Below, one piece after another: positions 24,590 through 33,032 of a stretch of 64,000 nt of DNA. Below the pieces are notes generated by a model, which made no database searches, was not told the DNA's origin, and saw only the letters and a list, made by a program, of their open reading frames with translations. Every line of letters starts with the position of its first letter. Position 1 is the stretch's first letter. The DNA lies in contig NZ_JIAD01000001.1 of assembly GCF_000688015.1 (NCBI RefSeq), positions 1,054,001 through 1,118,000 of the forward strand. Direction: 5' to 3'. The DNA comes from Eubacterium sp. AB3007. Its GTDB lineage: Bacteria; Bacillota; Clostridia; Peptostreptococcales; Anaerovoracaceae. The position numbers were made by a program, and so were the translations under genes.

Positions 24590-25691
24590 GTTTCAACACC
24601 TCGCTTTCTATCAAAATGTCCTCTCCCAGCCTGGTCACTCGCACGTCCGCCAGTTGCAAGCCCATCCCTGGTGTCGAAAACCCCTGGCCTTCCACTGGGG
24701 TCTTTGCGGTCTTGCCGCCCAGGATCTTTGGTGCGATGTAGGCATACACCAGATCGACGATACCCGCCTCCGCTGCTGCCCAGGCCAATGTCCCACCGCC
24801 TTCAATCAGCACCGAGTCGACACCTCGGCGGCCCAACTTCATCACAAGATCCGCCAGATCCACACGGCCCCCCTTCTCCGCCACACAAAGCACTTCGCAC
24901 CCGGTTTCCAGGTATGGTGCCTGACGGGAAGAGTCCTTCTCACAGGTGGCCAGGATCGTTGGGATCTCTCTTGCCGTGGTCACCACCTTGGCATCAAGAG
25001 GTGTGCGCAGATGGGAATCGCAGACGATCCGGATGGGATCCACTGCGCTCTCAAACCTTGCGTTCAGCATTGGATCATCGGCAAGCACCGTGCCCAGTCC
25101 GACCATGATCGCCTTGCAGCGATTCCGTACCCTGTGTACATGGGCCCGTGCCTTCTTCCCGGTGATCCATTTGGATTCTCCTGTATAGGCAGCGATCTTC
25201 CCATCCATGGTCATGGCGTACTTCAGCACCACCAGTGGGTGCCCGGTCTCTACGTAGTGCAGAAAGATCCGGGCAAGACGCCGGCACTCATGTTCCATAC
25301 ATCCGGTCTCCACTTTTATGCCCGCGTCTCTCAATATCCGGATCCCCTTCCCCGCCACCTGCGGGTTGGGATCTCCTGCTCCCACCACCACTCGAGCGAT
25401 CCCCGCCTCCAGAATAGCGCTCGTACAGGGCGGCTGCCGCCCCTGATGACAGCAGGGTTCCAGTGTCACGTAGATGGTTGCCCCGAAAGGATCCTCCCCC
25501 CTCGCCTGGCAATCCTTCAGTGCGTTTCGTTCCGCATGCAGATCCCCACAGCGTTCGTGTGCTCCCTCTCCGATGACTCTCCCATTCTTTACGATCACCG
25601 CCCCCACCAGGGGATTGGGACTCACACGCCCCTCCCCGCGAGCTGCGATCTCAATGGCACGCTGCATATATGTTTCGTCTTTTGACAACAC
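24570..25691 (-). CDS. ribD: Bifunctional riboflavin-specific deaminase/reductase
   Basis: 373 residues from a GTG start 8 bases after GGAGG; a TTG further upstream would sit inside the ribosome site. The N-terminal deaminase domain has the zinc motif HAE and PCCHQGRQPPC. The C-terminal domain (from LKYAMTMDGKIA) is the NADPH-dependent reductase, with LIEGGGTLAWA. Second and third steps of riboflavin synthesis. First gene of the operon behind the FMN riboswitch. Confidence 0.95.
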   Translation of the reverse strand: MLSKDETYMQRAIEIAARGEGRVSPNPLVGAVIVKNGRVIGEGAHERCGDLHAERNALKDCQARGEDPFGATIYVTLEPCCHQGRQPPCTSAILEAGIARVVVGAGDPNPQVAGKGIRILRDAGIKVETGCMEHECRRLARIFLHYVETGHPLVVLKYAMTMDGKIAAYTGESKWITGKKARAHVHRVRNRCKAIMVGLGTVLADDPMLNARFESAVDPIRIVCDSHLRTPLDAKVVTTAREIPTILATCEKDSSRQAPYLETGCEVLCVAEKGGRVDLADLVMKLGRRGVDSVLIEGGGTLAWAAAEAGIVDLVYAYIAPKILGGKTAKTPVEGQGFSTPGMGLQLADVRVTRLGEDILIESEVLKRVHGNR

Positions 25692-25703
25692 AGCCTCAAC
25701 CTC

Positions 25704-25742
25704 CAAAAAACACTTTCGCCCCGAAGACCATTCTCCGGGGCG
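25704..25742 (-). terminator. Terminator of the FMN riboswitch
   Basis: CGCCCCG/CGGGGCG (25742-25736 with 25723-25717) encloses a loop that extends the stem, and TTTTTT follows on the minus strand, just before the ribD ribosome site. It is the expression platform of the switch. Confidence 0.85.
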
Positions 25743-25871
25743 TATGAAAAAACACTCTTAAAGGCGGAAGTGGAACCCGCCGCCATAGAAGCGGGGGATC
25801 CTCTGGCGCTCGTTATGAAACAAAAACTCTGGAACAAAAAATCCCAGAGCAATATGTTTCTCAACTATTCT

Positions 25872-25982
25872 ATCTTCTCCCATCCAGACTATACTGTCGG
25901 CTCCGGAATCTCACCGGATCATGCCTCTCGGCTCGCGGGCTGTACCGCCGGTAGGGAATTTCACCCTGCCCTGAAGATCTAT
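25872..25982 (-). promoter_or_regulatory. FMN riboswitch (RFN element)
   Basis: The minus strand carries the conserved RFN blocks: CTTCAGGGCAGGGTGAAATT, CCCTACCGGCGGTA, GCCCGCGAGCC, GATCCGGTGAGATTCCGG, GCCGACAGTATAGTC and GGATGGGAGAAG, in order. It binds FMN and turns the riboflavin operon off through the downstream terminator. Confidence 0.97.
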
Positions 25983-25998
25983 TCACTTGTCTTGTATA

Positions 25999-26026
25999 AG
26001 TATACCACCCGACTCCGATTTGTCAA
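25999..26026 (-). promoter_or_regulatory. Promoter of the riboflavin operon
   Basis: On the minus strand TTGACA (26026-26021) and TATACT (26004-25999) are 16 bp apart, upstream of the RFN element. Confidence 0.78.
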
Positions 26027-26072
26027 GGCACAATGTGGAGGATGGGGTGAAATGATAGTGACGGCTCCATCA

Positions 26073-26324
26073 TCATACGCAGGAGGCCACCACACAGACC
26101 ACCTTTCCGTAGCTATCGCTGCTTTCCAGATAACGATGGGCGTCAGGCACCTGCTCCAGAGAGAATATCTTCTCCGGCTTGGCGTCCACGTTATAGTCGC
26201 GTACAAAGTCCAGCATCTCCTGTTCCATCACCGCCGAATAGATATCAAAGAAGCTGATCTCTTCGGGTACCCGCGCGAGCCTTGCGCCCCCGGACCCTCT
26301 GGAAATCTGGACAAGGCCCGCCAT
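26073..26324 (-). pseudogene. C-terminal remnant of an MDR-type quinone/alcohol dehydrogenase
   Basis: The 83 codons match only the end of a medium-chain dehydrogenase/reductase. EKIFSLEQVPDAHRYLESS with GKVVCVV is the standard final helix and strand, and SFFDIYSAV lies in the lid region. The NADPH-binding core and N-terminal domain are absent. No ribosome site precedes the ATG. Probably a decaying gene left between the rib promoter and the SseB-like gene. Confidence 0.65.
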
Positions 26325-26371
26325 CTGTTTACAATATTGTCAGTAATCTTTCTTTCGCCCATTCGAAACAC

Positions 26372-26402
26372 AAAAAAAAGCCGCGGCAAACCGCCACAGC
26401 TT
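26372..26402 (-). terminator. Terminator of the SseB-like gene
   Basis: On the minus strand AGCTGTGGCGG/CCGCGGCT forms an imperfect stem followed by a run of eight T. Confidence 0.85.
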
Positions 26403-26422
26403 TCTTCCTGACACAGGACCCG

Positions 26423-26845
26423 CTACACGGATCCTTCCTCCTTGCGCGAAGGCTTTGTACGTATGGACTCGGCCAGATTACTCTCCAGCACCAGCGGCTC
26501 CGTCAAGCCGTCCAGTGCTAGTCCACGGCATCCTTCCGTCTCTCGCATCAGTTCCAGACACGCCTCGATATCCATCTCCTTCAGGATGAACTCATCCGCA
26601 TAGTCCGCCGGGATCTCCCCCATATTGGAAAACACCGGCAGAAATCTGGCTCCATCGTCGCGTTCCAGCATATCCGGTTTGCCACTGCCCGGCAATGTGG
26701 GCACGATGAGAATGGAATCTTTCATGCAGGAGAGCACCCAGTCCAGCTGCTCCTTCGTCTCCTTGGAGAGATAGCGTTTCTTCAGAAACACCAGTGTGCT
26801 TCCGTCCTTTAACAGATTCTCTGTGACTCTGCTGTCGTTGTTCAT
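26423..26845 (-). CDS. SseB N-terminal-domain family protein
   Basis: 140 residues from MNNDSRVTE, supported by AGGAGG 7 bases upstream. DGARFLPVFSNMGEI is the core of the SseB_N fold, a small domain found in many Gram-positive proteins and in secretion-linked SseB. In Clostridia such proteins are cytosolic and of unknown role. The ATG is 20 bases from the stop of the deacetylase gene upstream, so the two are probably cotranscribed. Confidence 0.7.
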   Translation of the reverse strand: MNNDSRVTENLLKDGSTLVFLKKRYLSKETKEQLDWVLSCMKDSILIVPTLPGSGKPDMLERDDGARFLPVFSNMGEIPADYADEFILKEMDIEACLELMRETEGCRGLALDGLTEPLVLESNLAESIRTKPSRKEEGSV

Positions 26846-26865
26846 CACGCACCTCCTATGGTACA

Positions 26866-28104
26866 TTACTTGCCTATATATACCGTCCCCGGTCCGAACT
26901 TCTCGCCTCGGATCGCCGCAAGCTCAGTGATCGTGACCAGCTCATAGCCGGATCTTTGAAGATCCCAGACGATCGCATCCACTGCCCGCACAGTACTGGG
27001 ATGGATATCGTGCATCAGGACCACTGCTCCATCACGCTTATGCTTCCTGACGTATTTTATCAACCGGTCCGTCCTGCGATATTTCCAGTCCAGCGTGTCG
27101 ATGGACCATAGGATCAGCGGTCTCCCCGCGATGGCTTTCACTCTGTGATCGACGGCCCCGTACGGTGGCCGGATCACCGTCGCGTTATGACCGATCAGCT
27201 GTCGGATCTTCCCATCTGTGGTCGCTAGCTGCTTTTGGATCTTTTTCTTTTTCAGGCCTGGGAGATACGCATGATCCCAGGAGTGGTTGCCTATCTCACA
27301 TCCCAAGGCGCTCGCTCGTTTCAGTAGATGGGCTGTACTTCCATCGATTCGGTTTCCAATCACGAAGAACGTGCCCCGTGCCCCATTCTTCTGGAACACG
27401 TCCAAAACGTGCTTTGTGCCTTGCACAGCAGGACCATCGTCAAAAGTGAGCGCGATGCGTTTTCGATCCCTATGGAACAGCACCAGATCCGCCCGGGGCA
27501 CAAAGCCTTCCGTCTCGCCAGCCTTCACGCTGACCCATTCTCCCGAAGCGTCCACGGGATCCACCTTGTTTCCAAAGGCCAGAGTAAGCCTCTGCGGACT
27601 CTCTCTGTCCGCTGCCGCATACACCGCTGTGCTGGTCACCTTTACCGCTCCCAGCACATTTTGGGGAAGCATGCGAAATGAAGTCCCCTCCTGTGCAGGG
27701 GATGCCTTTTCCTCTATCTGAACCGGCACCTGCTCCGGCGGGGGGACCATCTCACGATCTACGCAGACCAGTACCGTACACAGCAACGGAAGCAACACCA
27801 TGAGAAACCACCGGCGGTCCTCCGAAAGGCCGTTCTCCACAGGGACCGAGGCTTTACAGACCCATCGAATCCCCTCAAGCAGTGCCCCTATCCACTGCCG
27901 CAGATCACATAACAGATTGAAAAGAGTGCAGGTATCGATGGGCACCTGTTCCGCCATGATGTCTCTGGTTCCGGCCTGGATGCGCCCCATCCCTCTTCGG
28001 ATATCCACCAGCGCGTTCGTCCACGTGGATGTCTGGATGGGAACGCGCTGCAACAGCACGTTCCCACCTGTGTCGATTAACTTGTGGGATGTCGTTCCCT
28101 CCAT
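26866..28104 (-). CDS. Membrane-anchored polysaccharide deacetylase with SH3-like domain
   Basis: 412 residues; start at the second ATG because AGGGAG lies 6 bases upstream. A membrane helix near residues 100-117 follows a cytosolic N-terminal region of unknown type. An SH3-like wall-binding domain covers about 150-210 (TSTAVYAAADRES to GFVPRADL). The CE4/NodB domain fills the rest: TFDDGP is motif 1, HSWDHAYL (His-x3-His) motif 2, RPPYGA motif 3, and LWSIDTLDWK and LMHDIHPST the later motifs. Metal ligands are intact. It should remove acetyl groups from peptidoglycan or another wall glycan. Confidence 0.88.
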   Translation of the reverse strand: MEGTTSHKLIDTGGNVLLQRVPIQTSTWTNALVDIRRGMGRIQAGTRDIMAEQVPIDTCTLFNLLCDLRQWIGALLEGIRWVCKASVPVENGLSEDRRWFLMVLLPLLCTVLVCVDREMVPPPEQVPVQIEEKASPAQEGTSFRMLPQNVLGAVKVTSTAVYAAADRESPQRLTLAFGNKVDPVDASGEWVSVKAGETEGFVPRADLVLFHRDRKRIALTFDDGPAVQGTKHVLDVFQKNGARGTFFVIGNRIDGSTAHLLKRASALGCEIGNHSWDHAYLPGLKKKKIQKQLATTDGKIRQLIGHNATVIRPPYGAVDHRVKAIAGRPLILWSIDTLDWKYRRTDRLIKYVRKHKRDGAVVLMHDIHPSTVRAVDAIVWDLQRSGYELVTITELAAIRGEKFGPGTVYIGK

Positions 28105-28129
28105 GCACATCTCCCTGTCTGCCTCTCCT

Positions 28130-29350
28130 CTACCAAGCTAGTTTCTTCAAATACTCCTTCAGCAGGACATAGCCCTGCTCCAGATCCTCTCTGGACGTAT
28201 ACTCCAACGGAGAATGGGCGATTCCCTTCTCGCTGGGGACAAAGATCATATTGCTCTTTGTTACATCGGCGAACACCTGGGCATCATGCCCGGCGCCGCT
28301 GTCGATCCGCATGTACTTCATGTCATGCGCAGCAGCGATGTCCCGCATCACCAGCACCCCATCCAGATCCATATCCGCCGGATCATCGGTGCCTGTTACG
28401 GTCACCTCAACGTTAATGTCTCCCATAGCGTTCTCATGGTCTTTCATGATAGACCTGGCCTCGCTCAGCAGCGAGGCATTGGTGGACCGGATGTCAAAGG
28501 TCATACGCACCTTCTCTGCGATGATGTTCTGTTTCCCAGGGTAGACCTCGATGTTTCCGAAGGTGCATACCACCCTGTCATTTCTGTCCTCAGCCCAGCT
28601 GGTGATCTCGTCAATGAGTTTTGCCGCAACGGGCACCGGATCTCTCCGCATGCTCATAGGCGTAGTGCCTGCGTGGTTCTGCTCACCGGTGATCACGATC
28701 TCTCCGATCATATTGCCAGCGATGGACTGGACGAGTCCCACCTTCTTGAGGGATTTCTCCATGACACCGCCCATCTCCGCAGACAACTCCACGAAATGCT
28801 CGATATCTGTTCTCCCCTCAGGCACCCCCTCTATGTCCGCAGAATCGCTCATGTCTGCGATGGCTTCCCGCAGGGTGATCCCGTTCATGTCCGTTGAGCG
28901 GAGGTCTTCCTCCACCAGTTCTCCCACTATTCCACGGCTCCCAAGGTTATATCCCCGGTTGAAACGACTGGCTTCTTCCTCTACTGTGGCCACGACTTCC
29001 ACAGATTTCTTCGGTTTGCCGAACTCCTCGTAGAGGGCCCGCACGGCTTCCAGTGAGCACAGGATGCCCAGAGCACCCCCATATTTGCCGGCGTGCTTGA
29101 CCGTGTCCCGGTTGGACCCGGTCATGATAATGGCGTCGGATTCTCCCTCGATCCTGCCGAACAGATTGCATATATCGTCCATATACACTTCCATGCCAGC
29201 CTCCTCCATCCAGGAGGTGAGCATCTCGATCCCCATCCGGTCTTCCTCGGTATAGGAGGCGCGCCAGTACTCTCCGCCTCGGATGGATGTCTCCGCGAAA
29301 TCATCGATCGCACGCTCGATCCAGTCGAGCTCCTTCTGTATATTCCCCAT
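28130..29350 (-). CDS. M20-family amidohydrolase (AllC/carbamoylase-like) missing metal ligands
   Basis: 406 residues from MGNIQKELD (AAAGGAG 7 bases upstream). The fold and order match N-carbamoyl-L-amino acid hydrolases and allantoate amidohydrolases: EEEASRF (124-130), EQNHAGTTPM and SGAGHDAQ are present. Two metal ligands are changed. The usual GSHxDTV reads GSNRDTV (Asn80), and the bridging Asp of the GGxxDG motif is Gly91 (KYGGALG). Loss of both should abolish the dinuclear site, so the protein may be inactive, bind one metal or have another role. It sits upstream of the deacetylase gene. Confidence 0.82.
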   Translation of the reverse strand: MGNIQKELDWIERAIDDFAETSIRGGEYWRASYTEEDRMGIEMLTSWMEEAGMEVYMDDICNLFGRIEGESDAIIMTGSNRDTVKHAGKYGGALGILCSLEAVRALYEEFGKPKKSVEVVATVEEEASRFNRGYNLGSRGIVGELVEEDLRSTDMNGITLREAIADMSDSADIEGVPEGRTDIEHFVELSAEMGGVMEKSLKKVGLVQSIAGNMIGEIVITGEQNHAGTTPMSMRRDPVPVAAKLIDEITSWAEDRNDRVVCTFGNIEVYPGKQNIIAEKVRMTFDIRSTNASLLSEARSIMKDHENAMGDINVEVTVTGTDDPADMDLDGVLVMRDIAAAHDMKYMRIDSGAGHDAQVFADVTKSNMIFVPSEKGIAHSPLEYTSREDLEQGYVLLKEYLKKLAW

Positions 29351-29443
29351 GACTGGTCTCCTTTCGTTCATCACCCTATATCTTACCACAGATCACGTTG
29401 CCTGTTAACGGAAAACTATCCCCTGTTTCTATTTCGTTAGCAC

Positions 29444-32400
29444 CTACAACCTGATCGCTTTCCCAGCTGCGGACAGGTAGAGCCATTTCTCCGCTACCGC
29501 AAGGCCGGTGGCCTTCTCCAGTGCCTCTGCGTAAATTGCTTGCTGCTCCCTATACATCTCAGCAATCCTGGCAGCCTCATCTTCAAACGGCTTCTCCGGA
29601 TCCACACGGTTGGTCTTGTAGTCCAGAAGCACGATCTGCTCTCCCTCCAGGAAGAACGCATCGATGACGCCCTGCACCCCGGTCTGCTCGCCGCATCTTT
29701 CCATGGAGAGCACAAAGCTTTGTTCCCTGTATAGCATCCCTTGTGCCGCAGCCCGAACGCATCGCTTCCCCAGGGGACTATCAAAAAATCGCAGCACCTG
29801 CATCGGATCCACCGCCTTCCGTTCATTCGGCAACAGGATCTCCTCCTTCTCCATGCGCTCCAGGGAAGCGGCCAGCGCTTCGCCGCCGCCTTCTGCCACC
29901 TCTTGGAAATCGATGGTCTCCATGATCTTATGGTAAATCGTACCTCGTTCCGCACCGGTCAGTTTCTGTTTCGGTGCCAGGAAATGCGGCACGGGGATCT
30001 CCTCCGGGGGCTCGTGGAACTCTCCAAGTGCATCGGGCAGTTCCTCTTCCGGTTCTTCCATGGAAGCGGCAGGTCTGTGTGCCTGCGCGTTCAGGGCGCT
30101 GACCGAGTACTTGGAGCGGATCCTGGCACTTTCCTCGTAGGGATACCGATAGGCGAGGCGGCTGCGGAGTTCCCCTTCCAGCGGGCCTTCTTCCGGGAAC
30201 GGATCGGGATCATGCTCCGGCACAGGCTTTTCCTGCTCCAACAGCTCCGATGCCTCCACAAAGACCACATCCTCCACCGAGGGCATCATCCCCAGATAAG
30301 TGGTGTCACTCAGGTTTCCCGCCTCCTTGTCATCCAGCAGGTCGGCGCCTCTCTCAGGCACGCCGGTCAGGTAGAGACGATCCCGCGCCCTTGTCATGGC
30401 TACATAAAGGACGCGCTTGTGCTCCTCCCGTTCCTCTTCCTTCAGTTTCTCCAACACCAGGCGGTATGCCAGGGTTTTCTTTTCCATCCGGTGTTCTGGA
30501 TCTTCCAGAAACATTCCCAGTCCCACGTCCTTGTGGAAGCGGACCTTCTGCTTGGAGTCAGTGTACTGCAGGCGCTTGCAGATTCCCGCTACGATCACCA
30601 GGGGGAACTCCAGCCCCTTACTCTTGTGGATGGTCATCATCCTGACCACATCGTCATTCTCCGACAGAAGCCGCACCTGTCCGATGTCGATCTTCTTGTC
30701 CTTTCGAACGCTATCGATATATTTCACAAAGCCATACAGGGAGGCCTGTCCGGTCTTTCCAAACTCCACGGTGAGATCCACCAGCCTGCGCAGATTGGCC
30801 TGCCTGAGATCTCCCCGCGGCATTGTACCTGTCAAAATGTAGTATCCGGACTCCCGCAGCAGCATCCAGACATAGTCCGGCAGCGGCATGGTGTTGGCCA
30901 GCCCCCTCCAGCGCTCCAGCAGCCCTGCCACTCGGCCCGCTTTCTCTGCCAGTGCATCTCCCTGCCCGCCGGCTACCTGCAGAAACGCCTCGGCGTAACT
31001 CCCCTCCGGACACCGCAACCGAATATCCGCCAGCTCCTCCGTGCTGAACCCGAAAATCTCGGAGCGAAGCACGGAGAGAAGAGGCACATCTCTGTAACGG
31101 TTATCGATGACCGAAAGGAGGTTCATCATCACACCTATCTCGATGGTGTCGTAGTATCCCTTGTTATCGTCTACGAACACGGGGATCCCCCTCTGCCTCA
31201 TCACATCCTGGAACACCGGGCCGGTGTTCGCTACGGAGCGCATAAGAACCGCCATATCACGGTACGCCATGGGACGGACACATCCTCCTCCTGGAGCCTT
31301 GCTGTCGAAAAATGGTTTTCCCAGGTTCTCCTCGATGATATTGCAGACCAGATGTGCTTCCTTCTCGTCCTTCTGCATCTCCTGCAGCTCTTCATCCAGA
31401 TTCTCGGACTCTTCCTCCTCTGCCAGAAGCCGTATCTCAGGTCGAAAGGCGAATTCCTCAGGGCAGTCGATTCCCGGATACAGCCGGGCCGCCTCGTCAT
31501 ACCCTTCCATCAGGGGCGTGAACCGGTCATTGATCCAGTCAAGGATCACCGGCTTGGATCGAAAGTTGCGGTTCAGATCGATGCGCACCGCATCCTCCGC
31601 GCCTTCTCCATACCTCTCGTACCTCTCTCGGAAGATCTCTGGCTCCGCCAGTCGGAACTTGTAGATGCTTTGTTTGACATCACCAACCATGAACACATTG
31701 TCCTTGCCGGAGATGGCATCGATGATCGCCTCCTGCATCACGCTGGTATCCTGGTATTCGTCCACAAAGATATACCGTAGTTTCTCTCTATAGTATCTGC
31801 GGGCATCAGGATCCTGCAGGATCTCCAGGCAGTAGTGCTCGATGTCGTTAAAGTCCACCAGTTTCTGTTCCATCTTCCTGGTTTTAAACCTGAGGTGGAA
31901 GTCCTTCAGGACACGGCAAAGTGTCTTTGCCACTGGCACCAGAGAAGCGATCTCCGCCAGTTCTGTTTCTTCGTCACCCAGAAATCCCTTCGTCACCTCT
32001 CCCCGAAGTTTTTTCGCCACTTCTCTGCGAGCATCGTAATATGGCTTGACCTCCTTCCAGGTCTCCTCTTCATCCTTCTTGCCCCGAAGTGACATACGCG
32101 GGAACTCCGCGGCCAGCCGGGCAAGCCCGCTGTAATCCTCCGCCTCAGCCATTGTAGCCATGCAACGGTAGGTTTTCCTCTCATCCTCATACTTCTCAGC
32201 CAGGCGATCCAACCCCGCCTCGACCAGAACCTCCCAGGCCTTCTCGCTGGCCTCTGCAGCTCGCTCCAACTTGCCTCGGATGATCTGTTTCCTGTATGCC
32301 CATCCTTCGGACCTTCTGTAATCAGTGAGTTCCTGTATCTTCTCATCCAGTGTTTCGAAAGGGGATGGCAGTGCCATCAGCGTATCGTACAGAGAGCTTA

Positions 32401-32902
32401 TGATCTCCCGCACACGTCCATCGTTCTTTTCGTTCCCATACCAATCCAGCAGGGTGTAGAACGCCTCATCATCCCGTGCAAAAGCCTCCTGGAAGAGCTC
32501 ATCCAATGCTTCTTCTTTCATCAGCTTGCTCTTGGTGTCATCACAGATGCTGATGTCTGGCTCCAGATCTGTCAGGAAGAAGAAGTGCCTTACCACGTCC
32601 AGGGAGAAGGAGTGGAAGGTGCTGATCTGTGCTCTGGAAAGCCGTTCGAGCTGCTCTCTGGCGGAAGGATCCTCTTCCAGCTTTGCTTTCAGGGAGCGGC
32701 GGATCTTCTCCTTCATTTCAGCAGCAGCGGCTCTTGTGAAGGTGACGATCAACATGCTGTCCAGCGGAATCCCCTCTTCCATGGCCATGCGCCGTATACG
32801 TTCCACCAATACCGCTGTCTTTCCAGACCCGGCTGCGGCCGCCACCAGAATGTTCTTCCCTCTGGTTTCGATGGTTTCTCTCTGTTTCTCTGTCCAGTTC
32901 AT
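29444..32902 (-). CDS. addA: ATP-dependent helicase/nuclease subunit A
   Basis: 1152 residues, normal for AddA. AAAGSGKTAVLVERI is Walker A, FVDEYQDTS is motif II, and the 2B/1B helicase regions follow (MTIHKSKGLEFPLV and YVAMTRARDRLYLTG). The C-terminal RecB-like nuclease has LLDYKTNRV with its catalytic Asp and Lys, and an upstream GTIYHKIME. With AddB it processes double-strand ends up to a Chi site and loads RecA. AddB is not beside it: the upstream neighbour is gpmI on the other strand, so addB must lie elsewhere. Confidence 0.95.
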   Translation of the reverse strand: MNWTEKQRETIETRGKNILVAAAAGSGKTAVLVERIRRMAMEEGIPLDSMLIVTFTRAAAAEMKEKIRRSLKAKLEEDPSAREQLERLSRAQISTFHSFSLDVVRHFFFLTDLEPDISICDDTKSKLMKEEALDELFQEAFARDDEAFYTLLDWYGNEKNDGRVREIISSLYDTLMALPSPFETLDEKIQELTDYRRSEGWAYRKQIIRGKLERAAEASEKAWEVLVEAGLDRLAEKYEDERKTYRCMATMAEAEDYSGLARLAAEFPRMSLRGKKDEEETWKEVKPYYDARREVAKKLRGEVTKGFLGDEETELAEIASLVPVAKTLCRVLKDFHLRFKTRKMEQKLVDFNDIEHYCLEILQDPDARRYYREKLRYIFVDEYQDTSVMQEAIIDAISGKDNVFMVGDVKQSIYKFRLAEPEIFRERYERYGEGAEDAVRIDLNRNFRSKPVILDWINDRFTPLMEGYDEAARLYPGIDCPEEFAFRPEIRLLAEEEESENLDEELQEMQKDEKEAHLVCNIIEENLGKPFFDSKAPGGGCVRPMAYRDMAVLMRSVANTGPVFQDVMRQRGIPVFVDDNKGYYDTIEIGVMMNLLSVIDNRYRDVPLLSVLRSEIFGFSTEELADIRLRCPEGSYAEAFLQVAGGQGDALAEKAGRVAGLLERWRGLANTMPLPDYVWMLLRESGYYILTGTMPRGDLRQANLRRLVDLTVEFGKTGQASLYGFVKYIDSVRKDKKIDIGQVRLLSENDDVVRMMTIHKSKGLEFPLVIVAGICKRLQYTDSKQKVRFHKDVGLGMFLEDPEHRMEKKTLAYRLVLEKLKEEEREEHKRVLYVAMTRARDRLYLTGVPERGADLLDDKEAGNLSDTTYLGMMPSVEDVVFVEASELLEQEKPVPEHDPDPFPEEGPLEGELRSRLAYRYPYEESARIRSKYSVSALNAQAHRPAASMEEPEEELPDALGEFHEPPEEIPVPHFLAPKQKLTGAERGTIYHKIMETIDFQEVAEGGGEALAASLERMEKEEILLPNERKAVDPMQVLRFFDSPLGKRCVRAAAQGMLYREQSFVLSMERCGEQTGVQGVIDAFFLEGEQIVLLDYKTNRVDPEKPFEDEAARIAEMYREQQAIYAEALEKATGLAVAEKWLYLSAAGKAIRL

Positions 32903-32951
32903 ATTGACTCCTTCCTCTCGTTATTTTAACACAGAATTCATTCATGTAACA

Positions 32952-32980
32952 TTGCTGATTTCAGAATCCTGTGGTATGAT
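32952..32980 (+). promoter_or_regulatory. Promoter of gpmI
   Basis: TTGCTG (32952-32957) and TATGAT (32975-32980) are 17 bp apart, 52 bases before the gpmI start codon. Confidence 0.65.
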
Positions 32981-33032
32981 TGGGATGAATACTCTGACAC
33001 GAGACCGTGTGCATAATAAGGAGATGATCATT

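Noticed and set aside
29741..31780. 679-codon plus-strand frame opposite addA
   Set aside because: It shows no motif, and the other strand encodes conserved helicase motifs across the same span.
29444..32902. Missing addB as evidence of an AddA-only system
   Set aside because: addB may simply lie elsewhere; nothing in the window shows that it is absent.
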